From NCBI GenBank assembly GCA_947479905.1, contig CANKBJ010000020.1, positions 1 to 34,631 of the forward strand: a stretch of 34,631 nucleotides of DNA. Direction: 5' to 3'. The DNA comes from Bradyrhizobiaceae bacterium (lineage in GTDB: Bacteria; Pseudomonadota; Alphaproteobacteria; Rhizobiales; Xanthobacteraceae). Under the pieces are notes generated by a model, which saw nothing but the letters and a program-made list of their open reading frames with translations, had not been told where the DNA came from and did not search any database. Shown piece after piece: positions 1 to 7,224 of this stretch. The stretch's first letter is position 1. Every line of letters starts with the position of its first letter. Position numbers and translations under genes: made by a program.

Positions 1-1448
1 CCGTCGGCCATCGCGGCGGTAAGCCGCTTCGACGACGGCACGACGCGCTGACCGGCTTCGGTCAGGCCGAACATCGCCAAACCCGCCAGCGACAGCAGGA
101 CCAGAAGCGGAAAATAGGAATCGAACAATGCGGTGAATGCCGATTTGTCGAGACCCGGGATCATGTTTCCGAAGGCGGCGACGACACCGACGACCAGCAG
201 CGGTATGAGCAGCTTGCGCGGCCCCAGCGCCGTCTCGGGCGCCAGCGCGCTCATGACGAAAGCCAGCATGGTGGAATAGAAAACCGACAGCATCGGCGAA
301 TAGCCGACCACCATGAATATCACGACCGCGATCAGCGAAACGAAGTGGAAGCCGTAGCGCCTCACCATCTGCCCGAGCGGCATGTCCTGTTTGAAGATCA
401 CCTCGCGCGCACCGAAACGCGACGCATCGAGTTCGACCATGAACAAAAGCGATGCGTAATAGAGCAGCGTCGGAATGACCGCCATCCAGATCACGTCGAG
501 ATAGCTGATCTTGAGAAACTCGGCGATCAGGAACGCCGCCGCGCCCAGCACCGGCGGCGAGATGATGGCGCCGAGGCCGCCGGCCGCCAGCAGGCCGCCG
601 GCGGCATTGGCCTCGAAGCCCGCCTTCTTGAGCATCGGCCACGACACCGTGCCGATCATCACCGTGGTCGCAACACCCGAGCCAGACGGTCCGCCGAGCA
701 GAAACGACGAGGCCACCACCGCGCGCCCGGCGCTCGAGGGCTTGTTGCCCATCACCGCGAGCGAGAAGTCGATGAAGAACTTGCCGGCGCCGGAATGCTG
801 GAGAATGGCGCCATAGATCGTGAACATGATGATCAAGGTCGCCGACACATCGACGGCAACGCCAAAGATGCCCTCGAGCGTAATGAACAGATGGCCGATC
901 AGGCGCGGCAGGTCGTAAGGCCGGTGCGTCCAGGGCGGCGGCAGATAGTCGCCGAGCAGCGCATAGAGAATGAACAGCACGGCGACGATCGGCATGATCG
1001 GTCCGGTGGTTCGGCGCGCCGCTTCCAGCACCAGCACGATCAGCGCGATGCCCAGAATGACGTCCCACTTTTCCGGCACGGCGGCGCGGTCGGTGAAATC
1101 GTCGCCGCCCCAGAGCGCGTAAACCATGATGGCGACGGCGAGCATGCCGGCAATGACGTCGAACCATTCGATGCGGTTGCGAAACCGGTTGGCCAGCGGG
1201 AACAGCAGAAAACTCAGCACAAGCACGAAGCCGACATGCGTATAGCGCAGCGCCTGGGTCGGGATGATGTCGTAGGCGGCATAGAGATGGAACAGGGTCA
1301 TCGCCACGGCGAGGCCGGTGACGACGATGCCCGCCCAACCGGTGAGGCGGTTGCCGGCGCCCTCTTCCTGCTGGACGTATTCTTCCGCCTTGCGCAGGGC
1401 CTCCGCCGAAATCGCGGAATCGGAATCGTGTTTGACGTCGCTGGACAT
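1..1448 (-). CDS. TRAP transporter fused permease (4TM/12TM type), partial
   Basis: The start codon is the ATG at 1448-1446, preceded by a G-rich ribosome site, and the frame stays open to the left edge, so about 482 N-terminal residues are visible and the C-terminus lies outside. The protein opens with a short acidic cytoplasmic stretch (MSSDVKHDSDSAIS), followed by many hydrophobic helices. It carries the DctM-like signature 'LGGPSGSGVATTVMIG' and a glycine/proline run 'GGLLAAGGLGAIISPPVLGA', both typical of the large permease of TRAP carriers. The extra N-terminal four-helix segment before the 12TM part indicates the fused small-plus-large subunit form that usually works with a TAXI-type periplasmic binding protein. 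No such binding protein is in view; it may lie beyond the edge. The substrate cannot be told. It is divergent from the sugar kinase gene; the shared 202 bp region should hold both promoters. Confidence 0.85.
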   Translation of the reverse strand, partial: MSSDVKHDSDSAISAEALRKAEEYVQQEEGAGNRLTGWAGIVVTGLAVAMTLFHLYAAYDIIPTQALRYTHVGFVLVLSFLLFPLANRFRNRIEWFDVIAGMLAVAIMVYALWGGDDFTDRAAVPEKWDVILGIALIVLVLEAARRTTGPIMPIVAVLFILYALLGDYLPPPWTHRPYDLPRLIGHLFITLEGIFGVAVDVSATLIIMFTIYGAILQHSGAGKFFIDFSLAVMGNKPSSAGRAVVASSFLLGGPSGSGVATTVMIGTVSWPMLKKAGFEANAAGGLLAAGGLGAIISPPVLGAAAFLIAEFLKISYLDVIWMAVIPTLLYYASLLFMVELDASRFGAREVIFKQDMPLGQMVRRYGFHFVSLIAVVIFMVVGYSPMLSVFYSTMLAFVMSALAPETALGPRKLLIPLLVVGVVAAFGNMIPGLDKSAFTALFDSYFPLLVLLSLAGLAMFGLTEAGQRVVPSSKRLTAAMAD

Positions 1449-1563
1449 CGTCCCCCCGTAGCCGCCGGCGCAAAGCGACCGGCGGTCATTTTTGGTTTGC
1501 CGTTGATCCGGCCGTATGTCCCGGGCCCCCGCCGTTGGACGGTGACCTCCGTGCCCGATTTTA

Positions 1564-1582
1564 ACACATTTGTCGACTGTGT
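1564..1582. promoter_or_regulatory. candidate dyad in the TRAP / kinase divergent intergenic region
   Basis: ACACA and TGTGT arms are separated by nine bases that contain GTCGAC. The dyad lies about 116 bp upstream of the TRAP permease start and about 69 bp upstream of the kinase start, so it could be a shared operator. The arms are short and no matching second copy was seen; weak evidence. Confidence 0.2.
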
Positions 1583-1650
1583 AGGGCCGGAATGACCTCG
1601 TGGGCCGTCTCACGGGTGACGCCGCGAGTGCCTCCGTGATAGGCAGGGGC

Positions 1651-2577
1651 ATGAGCGAAGCCGCGAAATGGGCCGTCTGCGTCGGTGAAGCGACCATCGA
1701 ACTGGCGCGCGGCGGCGATGGCCGCTTTGCCCTCGCAAGTTCCGGCGATGCGTTCAATACCGCGATCTATCTGGCACGCGCCGGCCAGCCGACCGCTTTC
1801 GCCACCGCGCTCGGCGACGATCCTTATTCCGATGCCATCGTCTCCCTCGCCGCCGCCGAAGGCATCGGCACCGACCTGATCACGCGGGTCGCCGGGCGCC
1901 TGCCGGCGCTGGCCATGATCGACGCCAATTTGAAGGGCGAGCGCCGCAACCATGTCTGGCGTGACACCGCGCCGGCACGCGACCTGTTCGAGCTGCCGAA
2001 CTGGAGCGTGACCGCCGCCGCGCTGACCGCTGCGCGGCTGATTTATTTTTCCGGCATCACACTGTCGCTCTATTCCAACGCGGGACTCGGCCGCTTTCTG
2101 GCGGCGCTCGAACTCGCGCGCGCCGCCGGCGTGACGATCGCCTTCGATGGCAATTTCCGCGCCGATGGCTGGCGCGGCGATCTCGCGCGGGCGCGCACGG
2201 TTTTTGCCGAGACGCTCAAGCGCGTCGATATCGCCCTGCCGGCTTTTGACGACGAGGCGGTGCTGTGGGGCGATCCGTCGCCCGAGGCAACCGTCGAACG
2301 CCTGCGGGCATTCGGCGTCAACGAAATCGCCGTCAAGAACGGAGCGAACGGAGCGCTGCTGGCGAGCGCCGCGTCCCGCGACATGGTGCCGGTGCCGGAG
2401 ATTGTCACGCCGGTCGATACGACCGCCGCCGGCGACGGCTTCAATGCCGGCTATCTCGCGGCCCGCCTTGCCGGGCGCAACGCGATTGAGGCTGTGACGG
2501 CGGCGCATCTCCTGGCCGGCAAAGTGATCCGCCACCGCGGCGCGATCATGCCGCGCAGCGGCGCGGCCGTGCATTAG
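1651..2577 (+). CDS. PfkB-family carbohydrate kinase, probably 2-dehydro-3-deoxygluconokinase
   Basis: A 308-residue ribokinase-fold (PfkB) sugar kinase. The C-terminal PfkB signature DTTAAGDGFNAGYLAA is at about residues 256-271, with the catalytic base expected at Asp262 in AAGD and the anion hole formed by the neighbouring glycine/alanine. The N-terminal half has the usual substrate side (GDAFNTAIYLARAG, ALGDDPYSDAI), and 'FDGNFRADGW' resembles the FDxNxR stretch of KDG kinases. I use the ATG at 1651 (MSEAAKWAVCVGEATIEL), because it begins just ahead of the family's first beta strand; a frame-compatible ATG at 1600 would add 17 unlikely residues. KDG kinase phosphorylates 2-keto-3-deoxygluconate for the Entner-Doudoroff or uronate route. 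The divergent TRAP carrier could import a sugar acid, but that link is inference, and another sugar could be the substrate. Confidence 0.8.
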   Translation: MSEAAKWAVCVGEATIELARGGDGRFALASSGDAFNTAIYLARAGQPTAFATALGDDPYSDAIVSLAAAEGIGTDLITRVAGRLPALAMIDANLKGERRNHVWRDTAPARDLFELPNWSVTAAALTAARLIYFSGITLSLYSNAGLGRFLAALELARAAGVTIAFDGNFRADGWRGDLARARTVFAETLKRVDIALPAFDDEAVLWGDPSPEATVERLRAFGVNEIAVKNGANGALLASAASRDMVPVPEIVTPVDTTAAGDGFNAGYLAARLAGRNAIEAVTAAHLLAGKVIRHRGAIMPRSGAAVH

Positions 2578-2651
2578 TCCTGCCCCGCAGTTTACATATC
2601 GCCGAATTTCAATAAATCTGCGCGCGAAGCAATCGGGGCACCAGGAGCAGT

Positions 2652-3401
2652 ATGCGAGGCAAATTCAAATCGATCAGCGTGGCCCGCAGACTGGTAATCG
2701 ATCTGATGCACGCTTCCGTGCCGCTGGTCGTCGTCAGGCGGACGATGAAACTCGACCGGCTGGTGCAGGCCCGCGCCAAACTCGCGGTGCGCCCTGGCTG
2801 GACACCAATCATGGCCAAGGCCTTCTGCCTGGTGGCGCGGGAGGAAGCATGGCTGCGAACATTTTATTTGCGCTGGCCATGGCCGCATTTTTACGAATTG
2901 CCGCAAAGCGTCGTTATGGCAACCATCATTCGCGACAGCTTCGACAAGGAGGTGCCGCTGTTCTTGAAGCTCGGCGCCGCGGACGAGATGCCGCTGGCCG
3001 AGGTTGAAGCAATTCTCCAGCGGGGCAAGAATGCGCCGCTCGATGAGGTACCGGCGCTCAAACGCCTGTTCAAGATCATGCGCCTGCCTTTGCCGTTGCG
3101 GCGGCTGGTGTGGGCCTTTGCATTGAGTATCGGGCGGCAGCGCGCCAATCATTTCGGAACGATCGCAATCACCTCGATCGCTTCACTGGGGTCGGAAACG
3201 GTCGTCGCCAATGCACCGGGCCCGAACCTGATTTCCTACGGCATGGTGCGCGCCGACCGCACCATGGAATTGCTGCTTCACTGGGATCATCGCATTTACG
3301 ATGGCATCGTCGCCGCGCGCATATTGCAGAAGCTTGAAGACGTCTTGAACGGCGCGATTGCCGATGAACTGGAAGCCAGCGGCGCGGGCCTGAAGGCCTA
3401 G
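2652..3401 (+). CDS. stand-alone 2-oxoacid dehydrogenase E2-type acyltransferase domain
   Basis: A 249-residue protein that ends in the E2/CAT catalytic signature HWDHRIYDG at residues 210-218; His213 and Asp217 match the DHRxxDG active site of dihydrolipoyl acyltransferases. 'FGTIAITSIASLGSETVVANAPGP' before it matches the strand that precedes the active site in that fold. Lipoyl and subunit-binding domains are absent, so this is only the CoA-acyltransferase core, about the length of chloramphenicol acetyltransferase-fold proteins. The start is an ATG with AGGAG a few bases upstream. The central part (residues 60-150) is divergent, so the acyl acceptor is unknown. It lies 74 bp after the kinase and may share its transcript. 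Its stop overlaps by four bases with that of the convergent permease gene. Recognition of the family is firm; function is open. Confidence 0.7.
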   Translation: MRGKFKSISVARRLVIDLMHASVPLVVVRRTMKLDRLVQARAKLAVRPGWTPIMAKAFCLVAREEAWLRTFYLRWPWPHFYELPQSVVMATIIRDSFDKEVPLFLKLGAADEMPLAEVEAILQRGKNAPLDEVPALKRLFKIMRLPLPLRRLVWAFALSIGRQRANHFGTIAITSIASLGSETVVANAPGPNLISYGMVRADRTMELLLHWDHRIYDGIVAARILQKLEDVLNGAIADELEASGAGLKA

Positions 3402-3892
3402 GGCTTGCCGATTAAAATGGCCAATGCCGCGGCGAGCAGCGGCAAAGGCAGACAAACCAGAGCCCGCAGCCAGACGATGCGCGGCGGCATCATCGGCACT
3501 TCGTACAGCACCAGACGGTGTACCGCATAAAGCGCCCAGGCGGTCGAATAGGCGATGACCTGCGGCGCGCCGGCGCCGCCCTTCAGCGCCGCGGCGCCGA
3601 TGGCAAAGCCGACCACCGGCCCGCCCGGCGTCAGCGCGCCAGCCAGCATTGCAATCAGCACGCCCGTCAGTCCGGATTCCGGACCAAGCCACGGCGCGAT
3701 CAGCTCCTTCGGCAAGACTTCGGCGATATAGCCGGAGCCAATGACGCCGATGCCGATGCGCGGCAACAAATGCAGGAATTCGATGACGCCGGTGCGCAGA
3801 CCTTCATGCAACAAGAGGCGGCCGCGCAGGGCCGCGACCAGCGCCAGCACGCCGACAAACAGCCATAACAGGATATTGATAACGAAAGTCAT
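3398..3892 (-). CDS. half-size permease, ArsP/DUF318-like, second of a pair
   Basis: A 164-residue, very hydrophobic protein with about five predicted membrane segments. The core 'LPKELIAPWLGPESGLTG...LTPGGPVVGFAIGAAALKGG' matches one half of DUF318/ArsP-type permeases, where a loop after a glycine-rich helix lines the transport path. In ArsP-like proteins this loop commonly carries a CSCG motif; here it reads TPGGP and has no cysteine. The same core recurs in the upstream gene (LPREMVARWVGHESG, LPGGPFTAYPVAGAFLLAG), so the two products look like the two halves of one transporter. Start and upstream stop overlap as ATGA, implying translational coupling. Substrate unknown; family assignment is from motif resemblance only. 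Confidence 0.6.
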   Translation of the reverse strand: MTFVINILLWLFVGVLALVAALRGRLLLHEGLRTGVIEFLHLLPRIGIGVIGSGYIAEVLPKELIAPWLGPESGLTGVLIAMLAGALTPGGPVVGFAIGAAALKGGAGAPQVIAYSTAWALYAVHRLVLYEVPMMPPRIVWLRALVCLPLPLLAAALAILIGKP

Positions 3893-4566
3893 GGTTCCTT
3901 GCGCGCCTCGTCATCGGGCGCGTTGACCGGAAAGCCGGCGCGCACCGCGATGCGCGCCAATACGCCGGCCAAAATAGGCAGCGGCAACGCCATGACCATG
4001 CGCCACAGCACGAAGTCGGAGCCGAAGAACGGCAGTTCCCAGACCAGTGCGCGCGTATAGCCGATCACCGTCCAACTGACGATAAAGGCCACCACCGTGC
4101 CGGCATCCGCGCCGGCCAGCAGAAACGCGCCCGCCACCGGATAGGCAGTGAAAGGTCCGCCCGGCAGGATGAAGCCGAAAGCCGTGGCGATCGCCAGCCC
4201 GGCCATGCCGGATTCATGGCCGACCCAGCGCGCCACCATTTCACGCGGCAACAACAGCGTCACGAAAGCGCCAATGCAGCAGCCGGCCAGCACCTTGGGC
4301 AGCATCGCGGCAAACAGCATCAGGTCGCTGTCGAGGACGGTCAGAAATTGCTCCGCGCCATCCCGCCAGAAAACAAACAGCGCGGCTGAAATCGAAAGCG
4401 CGGCGATCGCCGCTGTCGACCAGTCGAAAGCGCGCCGGCGGCGGCGTGGCGATTGAGTTTGATTCAATTTGACCCGACGAAATGGCTTGGCGAGGCGGCG
4501 GACGAGACGCCGCCGCGAACTATAGCCCGCGCGCCTTGCGCCGATAAGCCCATCGACCGACGCCAC
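3889..4566 (-). CDS. half-size permease, ArsP/DUF318-like, first of a pair
   Basis: A 225-residue membrane protein. Residues 1-47 are strongly basic (RRAGYSSRRRLVRRLAKP, then SPRRRRRAF), which would keep the N-terminus in the cytoplasm; about five hydrophobic helices follow. The shared core LPREMVARWVGHESGMAGLA...LPGGPFTAYPVAGAFLLAGA lies near residues 100-155 and repeats in the next gene. The ATG at 4566 gives the longest form. No internal methionine comes before the helices, although a TTG (L-N-Q-T-Q) about 34 codons in is an alternative start. The 4-base ATGA overlap with the downstream half-permease suggests equal expression and a heterodimer. It sits after the terminator of the NCS2 permease, so it is probably a separate transcript. 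Confidence 0.6.
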   Translation of the reverse strand: MASVDGLIGARRAGYSSRRRLVRRLAKPFRRVKLNQTQSPRRRRRAFDWSTAAIAALSISAALFVFWRDGAEQFLTVLDSDLMLFAAMLPKVLAGCCIGAFVTLLLPREMVARWVGHESGMAGLAIATAFGFILPGGPFTAYPVAGAFLLAGADAGTVVAFIVSWTVIGYTRALVWELPFFGSDFVLWRMVMALPLPILAGVLARIAVRAGFPVNAPDDEARKEP

Positions 4567-4568
4567 GA

Positions 4569-4602
4569 AAATGGCCGCCGACCCAATAAGGACCGGCGGC
4601 CA
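4569..4602 (-). terminator. rho-independent terminator after the NCS2 permease
   Basis: Read on the minus strand, TGGCCGCCG and CGGCGGCCA form a perfect 9-bp stem (4602-4594 with 4580-4572), followed by ATTTTCG. It begins 37 bp after the permease stop. The U-run is short. Confidence 0.6.
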
Positions 4603-4638
4603 AAGCCGTGCGACGTCAGCGGATCGTCAGGAGTTCTA

Positions 4639-6231
4639 TTATTCCGCCGGTACCGCCTTTGCCGGCATCGTGGCGAAAGCCGGCTGTTTCGATATGGCGA
4701 ACAGGAAGCCGGCGACGATCAGATAGGCAAGCGTCACCGATGGCGTGACGCCAAAGCCGCCGCCGATACCGACTGCTTCGCCGTGCATAAATCCGAAATA
4801 GGTCAGCACCGCGCCGGCGAGCGAAAAGGCCGAGGCGTTGACGAACTTGCGGTCGATGACGAACACCGCGATGGCGCCAAGCACCAGCCCGGTCAGGATC
4901 GAACCGCCGCCCATCACTTCAAGGCCGTGGAACAGCACGCCGTTCTGCGCCATCTTGCCGACGAACTCCGGAGCGTGCTGGGCGCCGAAGTTCATGCCCG
5001 CCGCGCCAAGCGCGCCACCGAGAAGCACCGTCGCCCAGGCCGCGAGATGCGGCGTCAGGGACAGGGCAACCGCCGGCGCATGTTCGCGTGGCGTGGTCTG
5101 GAACGCCTGCGCGCAGATCAGCATGCCGATATACAAAAGGATCGGCGAGATCGCGACCACCGGCACAATCGCCAGCAACAGCGAGATGACGCCGAACCAC
5201 GACAGCACGATGACCATCACGCCGGTCGCCGCAGAGTAGCCGATGCGGCCGCCCATCGCTTTCCAGCCGGGATGGCCGATATAGACCGCGTTGATGAACG
5301 GGTTACCCATCAGACAGCCGATCAGGCTGACGACACCATCGGCGGTCAGCACGCGCGTGGTCGGATAATGATCGCCGGCGGCTTCCGCCGATTCGACGTT
5401 GTCCATCGCCTCGACCAGATCGTAGATGCCGTAGGGAATGGCGGTGACCAGAATGACGCCGAGATACTGGAAGCCCGAGAACACGTGATCGAAGGCCGGC
5501 AACGGCACCGAGAAGCCGAAGCTGGAGAACGCCGCCTTGACGCCGGCGACGCTGACGCCGCCGATGCCGGCGCCGAACAAAGTCGAGCCCCATGCGATCA
5601 ACATGCCGACCGCGATGGCGACCAGGCCCGCCGGAATGTTCTTCGGGTATTTATAGCCGCCGAACCAGCTCACCATGATGATGGCGAAGCAGGTCAGGCC
5701 GATGACCGGCGTCATGAACATTTCCAGCGCCGGCCGCATCGAGATGAATGTAATTGAGACGCCGGCGAGCGTACCGAGCAGCGCGGCGCGCGGCGTCACC
5801 TTGCGGATGAAGGGAGCGATGAAGCCGCCGATCATCAGGATGAAGCTCTGAAAGAACACCCAGACCAGGCCCGCTTCCCAGCCCTTGATGGGATCGCCGG
5901 TCGTGATCGCGATCGGCAGCATGATGACGAAGGTAACGATGAACATATGCGGCACCGACACGCCGGACGGCATGGCGCAGACATCGCTGCGGCCGGTCTT
6001 CTTGGCCAGATCATAAGCGAGGTACGCGTAGTAAAACGTACTCAGACACATCATCAGGCCGAGCGCCGGCAGGATGCGGCCGAAGACGATCGAGTCCGGC
6101 ATCTTGATGACGAAACGCAACAGGCCGGTCAGCACCAGCATGTTGACCAGAATGTTGGTGCCGAAGCCGAAGAAGGCATTCCAGTCACCCGGCGTCCAGA
6201 GTGTCGGTTTGAAAGTCGTTGTCGTTGCCAT
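4639..6231 (-). CDS. NCS2-family nucleobase / xanthine-uracil type permease
   Basis: A 530-residue polytopic membrane protein beginning MATTTTFKPTLWTPGDWNAFFGFG at the ATG 6231-6229. About 12-14 hydrophobic helices are visible. The segment 'IPYGIYDLVEAMDNVESAEAAGD' and the following 'LIGCLMGNPFINAVYIGHPGWKAMGGRIGYS' match the conserved helix-8 to helix-10 region of AzgA-like NCS2 carriers, where the acidic residue and the NPF/P-rich loop take part in substrate binding. Such carriers import purines, pyrimidines or related heterocycles by proton symport. The gene follows 56 bp after the cysteine hydrolase and likely shares its transcript, so the substrate may be a nitrogen compound linked to that enzyme (ureide, biuret or cyclic amide); this is inference. 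A hairpin terminator follows. Confidence 0.8.
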   Translation of the reverse strand: MATTTTFKPTLWTPGDWNAFFGFGTNILVNMLVLTGLLRFVIKMPDSIVFGRILPALGLMMCLSTFYYAYLAYDLAKKTGRSDVCAMPSGVSVPHMFIVTFVIMLPIAITTGDPIKGWEAGLVWVFFQSFILMIGGFIAPFIRKVTPRAALLGTLAGVSITFISMRPALEMFMTPVIGLTCFAIIMVSWFGGYKYPKNIPAGLVAIAVGMLIAWGSTLFGAGIGGVSVAGVKAAFSSFGFSVPLPAFDHVFSGFQYLGVILVTAIPYGIYDLVEAMDNVESAEAAGDHYPTTRVLTADGVVSLIGCLMGNPFINAVYIGHPGWKAMGGRIGYSAATGVMVIVLSWFGVISLLLAIVPVVAISPILLYIGMLICAQAFQTTPREHAPAVALSLTPHLAAWATVLLGGALGAAGMNFGAQHAPEFVGKMAQNGVLFHGLEVMGGGSILTGLVLGAIAVFVIDRKFVNASAFSLAGAVLTYFGFMHGEAVGIGGGFGVTPSVTLAYLIVAGFLFAISKQPAFATMPAKAVPAE

Positions 6232-6287
6232 CTGTTTTACTCCCCCATTGATCGATGAACCGGATTGACGAAGCCGCGCTTTGCGAT

Positions 6288-6968
6288 TCAGGCCGCCCTT
6301 TGCGTTGCCGACATCGCCGCCAGCAGTTGTTGCGAGCCGGAGACCCAGCCGAAGATGCCGCCCTGCGCCTTGATCATCGCCAGACCCATCTTGTGAAACT
6401 CCGGGAAATACGAGCCGCAGCAATCCGCCAGCACGATGCAGCGGAAGCCGCGGTCGTTGCCTTCGCGCACCGTGGTGTTGACGCAGACTTCCGTGGTGAC
6501 GCCGCAGACCAGAAGATTTTCGATTGAGCGATTGGCCAGGATCAGGCCGAGATTGGTGGCGTAGAACGCGCCCTTGCCGGGCTTGTCGATCACCGGCTCG
6601 CCGGCGATTGGATAAAGCTCCGGGATGATGTCGTGACCCGGTTCGCCCTGAATCAGAATGCGCCCCATCGGCCCGACGTCGCCGATGCGCTTCGATGGCG
6701 CCCCGCGCTCGACCTTGGCCGGCGGCGCATCGTTCATGTCCGGGCTGTGGCCCTCGCGGGTATGGATCACCAGCATGCCGGCCTTGCGCGCGGCGGCGAG
6801 CACCTGCCGGCACGGCTCGACCGCGGCTTTCAGCAGGCCGACGTCGTTGCCAAGGCTTTCGCCAAAGCCGCCCGGCTCGAGAAAGTCGCGTTGCATGTCG
6901 ATGATCACCAGCGCGGTGCGCGCGGGTTCGATCGCAATCGGTGTCGGTTCGGCTGCAAGCTGGATCAT
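6288..6968 (-). CDS. isochorismatase-superfamily cysteine hydrolase, biuret-amidohydrolase-like
   Basis: A 226-residue protein starting at 6968 behind AAGGAAAG; a longer in-frame start at 7058 lacks support. Motifs of the isochorismatase-like amidase fold are complete: VIIDMQRDF with the catalytic Asp24, DKPGKGAF with the likely Lys132, and GVTTEVCVNTTVREGNDRGF with the nucleophile Cys162. The stretches HTREGHSPD, GEPGHDIIPELYPIAGEPVIDKPGKG and 'VLADCCGSYFPEFH' are close in wording to characterised biuret amidohydrolase of Rhizobium, so hydrolysis of a small amide such as biuret is likely, though related ureide hydrolases share these motifs. Coupling with a nucleobase-type permease supports a role in nitrogen scavenging. 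Biuret activity is inference from similarity remembered, not computed. Confidence 0.7.
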   Translation of the reverse strand: MIQLAAEPTPIAIEPARTALVIIDMQRDFLEPGGFGESLGNDVGLLKAAVEPCRQVLAAARKAGMLVIHTREGHSPDMNDAPPAKVERGAPSKRIGDVGPMGRILIQGEPGHDIIPELYPIAGEPVIDKPGKGAFYATNLGLILANRSIENLLVCGVTTEVCVNTTVREGNDRGFRCIVLADCCGSYFPEFHKMGLAMIKAQGGIFGWVSGSQQLLAAMSATQRAA

Positions 6969-7044
6969 GGCTGGCTTTCCTTTCGACCGGCGCGGCGAAA
7001 TCCGTCCACGCGATAGCCGATGCCCCAGCCAGAAGGAGCAAGTC

Positions 7045-7060
7045 GTGTGCCAATGCACAC
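7045..7060. promoter_or_regulatory. perfect inverted repeat upstream of the cysteine hydrolase operon
   Basis: GTGTGC-CAAT-GCACAC, a perfect dyad with 6-bp arms, lies 77 bp upstream of the hydrolase start. An AT-rich block at 7081-7127 lies further upstream and could hold the promoter. Together they look like an operator for a dimeric regulator; the regulator is not in view. Confidence 0.4.
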
Positions 7061-7224
7061 AATAGGGAGGAGCTGCTCAGATTTTCAGCAAGTAAAAATA
7101 TTATCTCATAAATTCAGTTGCTTAACTAAGTCGCGCGCGTCGGGGCAGGTTTCGCGCAAAATCCCGGCCGGCCAGTGGACTTGCCAAAAACAATGACGAA
7201 ACGCTCAAAGCGATGGCGAGCGCT

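Noticed and set aside
4639-7062. 807-codon frame that would fuse extra N-terminal sequence to the NCS2 permease
   Set aside because: The first 277 codons overlap the cysteine hydrolase gene in another frame; the permease has a good start at 6231.
7196-7224. Terminator after the RND pump gene
   Set aside because: Only a 5-bp CGCTC/GAGCG stem with three Ts on the minus strand; too weak to call.
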